Below, in pieces: positions 1 to 8,300 of a DNA stretch of 64,000 bases. Below the pieces are notes generated by a model, which was not told where the DNA came from, ran no database searches, and was given only the letters and a program-made list of their open reading frames with translations. A program made the position numbers and the translations under genes. Numbering within the stretch: the first letter of the stretch is position 1; each line of letters starts with the position of its first letter. This DNA is from Schizochytrium sp. TIO01 (Eukaryota; Sar; Bigyra; Thraustochytrida; Thraustochytriidae): the NCBI GenBank assembly GCA_004764695.1, contig SMSO01000032.1, forward strand, positions 146,501 through 210,500, read 5' to 3'.

Positions 1-639
1 AGTGGCTTTTTAAATATATGTGCTGTTTGCTTCCTTTCCTTTCAATGAGGAAAAGAGTTTCGAAGAAAGAGACAAAAAGACGCTATAAAGATCGATCTCG
101 ACGGTATCGCCTTCTAGGACGCGCACGTGGCGCCGGCGCGGCGTGAAGCGGAGATTGCTCGGCCAAGGGGATAGAGTTTAGCTCTCTGAGCTTGGGTTGG
201 CAAAGAAAGGCTGTCTCTACTGTGCAGAAGCGTTGTTTGAGGCTTTGCAAGGCGGCCATTGTGACATTCTGCGACACCTTTTCACGCCGAGCACCCGCCA
301 TTTAGACATCCAAAGCTTAGTGCGTAGGCCAAGCCGCGCTACGCGGCGGAAAAATCGCTTTGCTGCTAAGCTTTGCTTTTTGACATCAAGGAAACAAGTG
401 TATTTGAATACACCAGCGTTGAGAAGGGTGCCAGAGTCGACTCAGGAGACAAGGAAAGGGCCGTAGTAGTGCCTGCCTAGTCGATACCCTAGCACACGGA
501 GACAATCTCAACGTTGCAGACCACAACTTATTGGAGACGAATTTACAATACGTGCTGAAAATCTTCGTGATCTGCGAACGTTGAAAACACAAGGCGCAGG
601 ATTTTGAAAGAAGCCGAGATTTATATTGGACTCAACAGA
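1..639. other. 5' flank of the PP2A scaffold gene
   Basis: No convincing coding region is seen. Only short overlapping frames without family resemblance occur. The stretch probably holds the promoter and 5' untranslated region of the PP2A scaffold gene that starts at 640. A CACGTG hexamer lies at 124-129, but one such site is weak evidence of regulation. Confidence 0.5.
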
Positions 640-2493
640 ATGAGCGTTTCTCCGTTGGCTCTTCTTCAGGAGGAATTTCGTGACGAGGAGGTTTCGGCAA
701 AGCGGCGGGCTGCGGAAAAGCTCGACATAGTTGCCAAAGCACTCGGGCCTGAACGTACACGCGCGGAGCTGGTCCCGTGGCTACAGAATAACTTGCAACA
801 GGAAGACGAGATTCTGTACATTTTTGCTCGCAAGTGCGGCGAGTTACGCAACCTCGTAGGAGGCGCAGACAAGGCCGAGTGTTTGCTGCCATTCGTAGAG
901 GGCCTACTTAACGTAGAAGAAACTTTTGTTCGTGATGCAGCTAGCGAGTGTGGCAGGGCAATCATTGGAGACCTGAAGAATCCTACTTCCAAGTCGAAGG
1001 CTCTTGAGTCCATTTTGCGCCTGGGAAAGGCCGAATGGTTCACTTCGCGCATGTCCGCGTGTGCACTCTGCGGTGCTATAATGAAAGCCGGTCTAGAGGG
1101 CGAGGAGAAAGCTCAACTCAAGGAGTTTTATTTTACCTTATGTAAGGATGAGACGCCCATGGTACGTCGTTGCGCAGCCAAGGAATTGCCAAGCATGATC
1201 GAGGCCATGAACCCGGCCGATGTGATTACCGAGGTGCTTCCAATCTATTCTAAGCTAGTGACCGATCCCCAAGACTCTGTTTCGATGAACTGGATCTCCA
1301 ACATTGGCATTCTTGTTGAAAAACTAGGACCTGAACTGAGCGAGGAGCAATGCCTGCCTCTCATTAAGCAGTATTGCGTGGACAGATCATGGCGCGTGCG
1401 CTACACAGTGGCTCAATCCATGGAGAAGCTCTGCAAGGGCTTTTCTCCGGCCGTGGTAAACGAGGTGCTTCTCCCTCTGTTTTGTGAGCTGTTGCGCGAC
1501 CCTGAAGGAGAGGTGCGCAATGTTGCTTCAGAAAATATTGTTACCTTTGCTGTGTCTGTGCCTCCTGATGAATTCTGCGCTGAAGTCATCCCGGTTATGG
1601 CAGGCCTCATTGAGATGGATATGCAACGCTCTGTTCGTATCAACATTAGCAAGGCCACAGTGGACGCTCGCCTTCTCAAGGCACTCCAGCGTAATCACGT
1701 TACAGAGCATTTGGTCCGCTTGTGGGAACACTTTCTGAAGGACTCAAACAGTGTTTGCGCCCCTGAAATGCGTTTGGTGGTCTTGGACAATCTTTCTTCG
1801 ATCATTGATACACTTGGTCCAGAAACTGTTGCCAAGGACTGGGGTCCGATGTTGTGGAGCCTCTTTGAATCCTCTAAACTTCACAACAGTGGTGATGGCA
1901 CTGGCGTTGGGTCGCTCATGCAACAGGGCATGGGCGGCATGCCCAGCAGCGAGGAGATCGAGTACCCCCACTGGCGTATGCGCAAGGCCATTCTCAATGT
2001 TATTGGTAACCTTGCTGGCAGTGGTGCAGGTGACCCTGCTGTAGAAAAGCTTGTCCTGGATATCTGGTCTGCCAGTCTTGCTGATGAGGTCTTTGAGGTG
2101 CGCATGACTGCTGCATCACTACTAGCAAGCTTTTGTGAGCCTGGTAGTAAGGTTGGAGCTAACACTGTCACATCTCTTTTTGTCCCACGGCTGCTTGACT
2201 TTTTTAAGCAGGGGAAATCTCGTTTTGCACACAGAATCATCTTTGCAAATGCTGTGGCGAAGCTGGCCTTGTTCCCTGGCCTTGCGGAGCCTTGTATGAG
2301 CAACTTGGAAAAGTGCCTTGATGACAAGGTGCCAAATGTGCGCCTTGCCACGCTTTCGGCACTCTGCCAGGTGAAGGATGCAGCGGTGAAGGATCGCATC
2401 TCCAGAAAGGTTACTGCACTCATGTCTGATCCTGATTCAGATGTTGCCATTGAGGCAAAGCGTTGTGCTGCATGTTTCGCATCTTCCTCATAA
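640..2493 (+). CDS. PPP2R1: PP2A scaffold (A, PR65) subunit, HEAT-repeat protein
   Basis: The 617-residue product is the structural A subunit of serine/threonine phosphatase PP2A, which bridges the catalytic C subunit and a regulatory B subunit. The whole protein is built of tandem HEAT repeats: pairs of helices with recurring valine-arginine and aspartate positions such as FVRDAASECG, MVRRCAAKE, RVRYTVAQSME, EVRNVASENI and EVRMTAASLLASF. Length is close to the family's roughly 590 residues. The extra length includes a Gly/Met-rich insertion (around 1900-1950, MQQGMGGMPSSEE) between two repeats. The frame is open upstream to about 604, but the first ATG is at 640, where homology-like sequence (PLALLQEEFRDEEV) begins, so that start is chosen. 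No intron is needed. The identity is very likely; isoform or paralogue cannot be told. Confidence 0.93.
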   Translation: MSVSPLALLQEEFRDEEVSAKRRAAEKLDIVAKALGPERTRAELVPWLQNNLQQEDEILYIFARKCGELRNLVGGADKAECLLPFVEGLLNVEETFVRDAASECGRAIIGDLKNPTSKSKALESILRLGKAEWFTSRMSACALCGAIMKAGLEGEEKAQLKEFYFTLCKDETPMVRRCAAKELPSMIEAMNPADVITEVLPIYSKLVTDPQDSVSMNWISNIGILVEKLGPELSEEQCLPLIKQYCVDRSWRVRYTVAQSMEKLCKGFSPAVVNEVLLPLFCELLRDPEGEVRNVASENIVTFAVSVPPDEFCAEVIPVMAGLIEMDMQRSVRINISKATVDARLLKALQRNHVTEHLVRLWEHFLKDSNSVCAPEMRLVVLDNLSSIIDTLGPETVAKDWGPMLWSLFESSKLHNSGDGTGVGSLMQQGMGGMPSSEEIEYPHWRMRKAILNVIGNLAGSGAGDPAVEKLVLDIWSASLADEVFEVRMTAASLLASFCEPGSKVGANTVTSLFVPRLLDFFKQGKSRFAHRIIFANAVAKLALFPGLAEPCMSNLEKCLDDKVPNVRLATLSALCQVKDAAVKDRISRKVTALMSDPDSDVAIEAKRCAACFASSS

Positions 2494-5400
2494 TTGGTTT
2501 TGCTGGCTTATTCTCACAAACCCGTCCCTTCATAAACTGCACCAGATGTTACTGGCTGTACTGATTAGAAGACGAGGGCAGAAAGAAGGTTGTGCTAGGG
2601 TAGTAACAACGACTTGTCTTGACTTTCAAAATAGGTTGGTACGAACTGTCTTCGATTTATTCACTCGCATCTTCATTCATATTTCGTAATCCTGTGCATC
2701 TTGTTATTTTCCTTAGCTCATCAACCCTCAACCTTCAAACAAGCAAACAAACCTACTAGCTATTCACGAACGCGGAGTAGGCTAAATAATCCTTGTTCGT
2801 TGCTTTAGCAACCGACCAACATTCCACCCCTTTGTTTTTGTTAAAAGTGATGACAAATATACCAATGGACGGAAAGCAAAACAAAAACAAAAAAATAAAT
2901 CGCTGCATACGAGCTCGAGTGGCGAGCTGTTTCTTCAACAACAAAGGAAACAACCTTTACAAAATAGCCGGCGCACTAAGGGTGTGTTAAGCAATACATG
3001 GCATCAGCAATTTTGCGATTGCTCAAACGCCACCATCCGATCGATCCTTCGTATTAAAAAAAAGGGGGGGGGGGATAACTCTTTCTAAAAATAAATCGTG
3101 TATTTGCGGCTGCGCAGCCCAGGGTAAGTGGTGCGCTGGTCTTTCGCACAGGCGTCTTCCCTCATCTCTTACTTTATGTCGAGGTGGTGGCTTCTTTCTT
3201 TTTTGGTTTCCGATTTTTTGTGAGCAAAGTTTCAAGCTAGCGAACACACCAATCAATATCTCTACATTTTTACTAATTCCTGCGCAATGCAACAAGTGTG
3301 CATCGATTGGTTCCTCCCCCAACAAAACTCATTATACTCCGCATGCATGACTAATGCTGGGGTTCTCCTATGCTAGAGCATTCTTTGCCTTCAACTGGGG
3401 TAACTTTATCGCCTGTTGGCATGCACAGCCTGGATTCCCACAGTGCGTCGACTTTCCTTTCACGAACAAGCCTGAACACATATCACTTTCTGCGCCTAAC
3501 AACTTCACTATAAAAAGAAATTTAAGAAAAAAATAAGTACAATCGTAGTAGAACTACAATTCAAATGCTTAGAGCCCAGGTTCGGTCCCTCAATAATGGT
3601 AGCAGAACTCCAACACTCACACTATCTTATGTGTATAGAAGACAGCTGGCCCCTTTATGAGTTCATCTTTTTGTTGATGTCTTACTTCGAGAAATACGAT
3701 ATCTGATTCAACAATTCGATCTTGTTTCTTCATCCCGTGCTCTTAAAAAGGAAGGATTGTTATACTACATTGATAAATAAATAAACATTACTCGCATAAA
3801 TGCGGCGTTGGCTGTGGTTGCAGTTGCAAAAGGGAATAACAAGTTTGAGAACCACACCAGATCAACCTTGACATAGTTTTGTATTAAATGGCCTTGTTGG
3901 CACTTACCAGGGCGAAGTTTTTTTATAAAGTTTCCGTTAAAAAAAACTAGATATGTACAAACAAAGGATTTCGACTTTCTGGTTCTTTACTTTTCCTATT
4001 TCCCAAGAAGACATATATCTTTGATCCGACGCCATATCTCTGATTCGTACCAAAGTAAAGCTTTTTCCGCTCTTTAGTTCTAAACAAAAAGAAAAATAAA
4101 TAAACGTAAGTTTTCGAAGAGAGTATTACATCAACCTTACAGAGTATGTTCGCTCTCTGTCAGGCTACACTGTCAGGCTGCACTGCAAAGAGTCACAGTT
4201 CAGACTAAAAGGACAAAACAAGCAATCATAGTTCAGCAGAGCAGCTAATCGTTGCTTGCTTTTTGTAGCTTCGATGAGACATATGAAAGCGAGAAAAGAA
4301 CATTAGAATCCTCAACTGTTGTATTGGTCTAGAGATACCCAGCAATTTTAAATTTAAAAATAAAAATTAAACGAAAAAATATCCGCGTTTACGATTTTAA
4401 AAGCTCGCAATGCATATATAGGACTCGGACCTACATTAGATCATAATTGTGTCTTTTTCCTAGGAATCTGAACTTGACAAACTTTCATTTAATATCTCAA
4501 CCCTAGTCGCGGTCACTCATGCCGATGCTTAGCAGGATGTGGAACGCTGCATTTGTTTGTCAACCTCTAGTTCAAAAAATTGTAAACATATCTTTTTGGA
4601 AGGGTTGATTCATGAGGCTGGTTTAGAATTTTTTGTTCTGGAGTGTGAACCTACATGCCAAACAAACAATGGAAACTTCCCGTTCCACAGAACCTTTTCT
4701 TGATCGCACGGCTCTATACTTAATTGGTCTACCTTATTCTAGTTGAAAGGGTGCAACTAGTGTATACTGCTACTTCTACAAAGGCAGGTTGACACGCGAC
4801 GGATCGAGCTGAGCTCTTTGTGCCCGAGATTTCCGAATTTACAAGTAAGCTTACGCTAGCGTATCACCTTGCTCTTACTGTACGAAACGCTGCACCTCAC
4901 AGATACGTTGTCATGTCAAACATATGTAGCTACTTCAGGTCGGCCCATTGTCGATGATCGCACGATTAAAATCTTTGCTCGGAAGTGCCGGTTCTAAAAT
5001 TCGCCGTATTTGCCCTAATTTGTTCACCCGACTAATAAAGTCTTAGCTTTAACCGTAAACATATTTTTATTTTAAGCCATCAATACTCCTCTTTCGAAAG
5101 CCCTCCTTGACCTTCAGAGAGGCCTTCTTCCGAGCTCAGGGAGTGCGCTAAAACTTAAAAAATCCGCTTGCCAAGTTGCAACTTGGCGTTGTATTATAAT
5201 GCTGCGATAACTTCTTTTTTAGTTGTAGTCCCATATACTTCCCATAAATTCATTATGTAGATACTCGCGGCTGTGGTTAGCCGAAAAAAAATGCTCTTTT
5301 AGGTAGTTGATGTTCCTAATGCCGTTCATAATAGTAGAACGTGTTCTTCAAACCTCGTGACCGCGAATAAGCGGCGCTGCTTTGATCAGGAAGGCTCAAA

Positions 5401-6499
5401 GAGCCGAGAAAACTTAAAGGTCACAACTTCTCTTCTTCATCAAATTTTCAAAACATGTTAGCAAGATACGTAGGGATCTTAGTAGCATACGTAGATACTA
5501 CCCTCTCGAAAACAGAGCTTCAGAAAGAAGCTAAGAAAGAACTTGAACCACCAAAGAAAAGAACGATATCATCACACACCAGAAGAAAGGACTATGCTCA
5601 AAGTGCATGATTGAAATCCTCCATGATGAGGAAGTGACCATCATACCGCCTAATTTCCTAGCTTTCGAGTATTGCAGTAGTTGCCATGACAAATTGTCAA
5701 TCTACATTCGTAGCTCGCATGCCGTGGGTTCAATCTCTTGACATCTTGATAGCGCGAAGAAGGGTGCCAACTGGAGCTCAGAATAAGTAATTCAGAAGTG
5801 CGCACTTCCAGGCGGGTCTGCATGGCTTCCAGGCGGGCGTTTTCACTTCTTCCAGCACGCCATCGACAGCGACATCTTTCCAAGGCCAAGAGCAGTGAGA
5901 CGAACCTCGCTTTAAATTTACTACATAATACTCCGTGTCAGCTCTGTGAATCGCTGCTCATAAATCACAACTCCAGGGCTTGAGTATAGGCGAGCAGCCC
6001 GTTTTAGCACGACTACTACAATTGTTTTGACGACAGTCTAAGATGAAGTCGCTCCCCGTGCGCAATGTGCAAATAAATGCCTGGCTATTGATGTGAAGAA
6101 CGAGGAAAACTTGGAAAACTTGATAGCAGTCCAAGTATCTGACTTTGAGCCTTTAAGGGGGCCTTTCCAAATCAGGTACCTACATATTAGTAGCAACCTA
6201 TTCAAAGCAAACCAAGGTTCTTGAATGTTAATGAGCTTCCTTCTTGCTTTCCTTCAAGTTTGTACTAGTACTTAGATAGTAGGTAGCACTCGCTTAAAGG
6301 TGAATGATTACTTCCTTCTCATGTTTCCCTTCTTTTTGAACAAGCGCGAACTTTTCGGACATTGCTCGGGCGCCCGTGCTAAGCAGGATTTCTTTCGCCG
6401 CTCCAGCGGGACACAGACAGAGAACGATAAGGCTATGCCGAGGCCGAGCCTGTGGCTCTACGAGCAAGTCTTCGCGATGCACAAGCGTGACTTCGTGAG
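2494..6499. other. AT-rich intergenic region without recognisable gene
   Basis: About 4 kb downstream of the PP2A scaffold gene holds only short reading frames, all under about 100 codons, with stops throughout all frames. I see no RNA gene: no tRNA-type B-box paired with an A-box at the right spacing. The only notable local sequence is a G homopolymer at 3064-3074. Confidence 0.55.
3064..3074 (+). repeat. poly-G run, 11 nt
   Basis: Eleven consecutive G on the plus strand after an A-run. It is the shortest of three long G runs in the window; the others are 15 and 22 nt and lie just 3' of minus-strand genes. All three are on the plus strand. No gene can be assigned next to this one. Confidence 0.9.
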
Positions 6500-7380
6500 C
6501 TCGGCATTCGATTTTTGTGGTTACAGTCCTCGTGGTTAACGATGAAAATGCGCGAGAAATTCAAACGGAATTCGAAACCTCAAACTGCATTTCATCTCCC
6601 AATTAAACGCAGTCCGCAGTCGTTGTCTTCGCCGCGGCGTCCAGAGCGACGGAGTTGCAGGCTGGATGCGGCGCAGCGAGCATGGCGGCGAGCGTGGCGG
6701 CGGTCGGGGAATTATTGGCGCTCTTGGCAGTGCAGGCCTGGGCTTTTAGGGTATTCTTGTGCCCTCTCGGGACACTGCCCTCACGCACGGTCCCGACTTC
6801 GCTCCGCAGACGCGGCAGCCGGCATCCTCGAGGTCGATCCACAGCACCGCCTCGAGCTCTTCGCAAGCAGGCTGGGCAAGAAAGACTTTGACGTCGCGGC
6901 GTCTTCAGGTTTAGGATTTCCATTGTGCCACAATTCGCAATTTGAAATTCAAAATCACTCGAATCATTCAAATTTCAAATTTCGTTTTCAAGGCTACAAA
7001 GAAAAAAAGAAAAAAAAGTTTCCAAAATCCACATAACGAAGGAAGATTTCAAATCTTCAAATACCCTATTAGCGAACCTTGCCGCACGACGGCGACAGCA
7101 ACAACGACAACGAGGACGGCAACGACAACGGCGAGACCAGCAATGGCGTCTCGAGCTCCCCTCCCGGTGCCCCTATTTGCTCTTCTCTGTGTGCCGCTGC
7201 CGACAAATGCTCTGGACGTCATCCTGATGCTACGTCGGGTTTCAAATTCAAAGTCCTCCGGCTCACTGTTCTCGCTTCCTTCAATATTAATCTCTGTGGC
7301 CTCCAAAAATTAGGACCTAGAAGCCAAGGTCGATTACGCTACATCGAGCTTGAAGATCGAACCCATTGAGCGACCACTGA
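6500..7380. other. GC-rich patches bordered by TTTCAAAT-like motifs
   Basis: Two GC-rich patches (about 6610-6905 and 7080-7240) are embedded in AT-rich DNA. Frames stay open for up to about 170 codons but show no recognisable family and no credible ATG-to-stop gene. One frame of the second patch reads as an Asp/Asn/Gly-rich stretch followed by spaced cysteines. Between and beside the patches the word TTTCAAAT or its complement recurs (about 6555-6585, 6940-6985, 7045-7062, 7238-7252). The patches may be relics of coding DNA or promoter-proximal islands; neither can be shown. Confidence 0.35.
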
Positions 7381-8300
7381 TACGCTGCGCCAGTCAACTG
7401 GCGGAATCCAGAGCGCTTGTATTCAGAAGCTTGAGCAGGCTATTGTGATCCTCCTCTTTTCATGCTCTTGGCCTCTGTCCATTCTTCGTTCTTTTCAGAT
7501 TCTTTGGAAAGAGGATATGAGTTTTTTCCCCCTTTTCCACGATTTTAATATATATTTTTTATAATTAAGACGGACTTATTAAAAACATCATCGTCGATTG
7601 TTTTTAAAAACTTAATTAAAATACCCGTCTGTTCTCACTGAAAAGATGAATCGCACTTTCGCCGCGCATTAAGAAACCTTGGTCATTTTCCAAACGATTG
7701 AAAATCACGCTCACAAAGTGCACCAAGCCACGTCTATTCCCCGTTGACCCTTGCTCGATCCGCCTTCTCCCACCCACTCCCTTCAGCCTCTGCCTGGCCG
7801 GCCTCTCTCAATCCACGTCTCTTCTCCTGCCCAATGCGGGACCCTCGATCCATCGACCTCCCTCCCTCTCCACTCAACGCCTCCATTCCTATTACCCTCC
7901 TATCCTATTCCATAGCAGTCGAGGCTCTCTCTCTCTGGGCTTCTTTGTTTTGTTTCCTTTCCCTCTCTTACTTTCTTTCCCTGTGCTCACTTCTTCTTTA
8001 GGAGCTGCATAGCTGTTTCTCTATGGGGGCGTTTAGTTAGTTCATCATGGACCGACAAAGAATATGGATAAATGGAGAGATGAAGGAGTAATGATATATC
8101 TGATTTGAGCACCGTCTTGATCTCCTTCTGGTTTCGGATCATCCATATCCCTATCGCGGCGGCGCTGCTGGACGGCGATTGGTTTGTCTTCATAACAACT
8201 TGGCCGCACGCGAGCGGATCTGGGCCTGTTGCGCATACTTTGGTTGACTGAGAGAAGGACCGGTTCCTCTGTACGAGAGACGGATTCTTGAGCAAACAAG
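7381..8300 (+). promoter_or_regulatory. upstream region of the G6PD-hexokinase gene with pyrimidine-rich tract
   Basis: From about 7740 to 8005 the plus strand is strongly enriched in C and T (many CTCTC, CCCTC and TTTCC runs). This begins about 560 bp and ends about 300 bp before the ATG at 8301. Such strand-biased tracts are common near promoters and 5' untranslated regions of protists, and this is the only unusual composition upstream of the fusion gene. Promoter function is inferred from position only; no TATA element can be assigned with confidence. Confidence 0.35.

Noticed and set aside
604-639. Upstream extension of the PP2A scaffold frame by 12 codons
   Set aside because: It would need a TTG start. 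The first ATG is at 640 and the family resemblance starts there. The same reasoning moved starts for the IQ, ankyrin, TMEM181-like and MLH1 genes.
6830-6852. A VDPQHRL reading resembling the ketosynthase DPQHRL motif of polyketide synthases
   Set aside because: It is one seven-residue match in a GC-rich patch with no active-site cysteine block or other ketosynthase motif on either side, so chance is more likely.
7340-7440. tRNA-like B-box on the minus strand (GGGTTCGATC) with an A-box-like TGGCGCAGC upstream
   Set aside because: The two boxes are only about 31 nt apart, too close for a tRNA, and the expected stems do not pair. Similar isolated T-loop words near 5727, 34585 and 55878 fail for the same reason.
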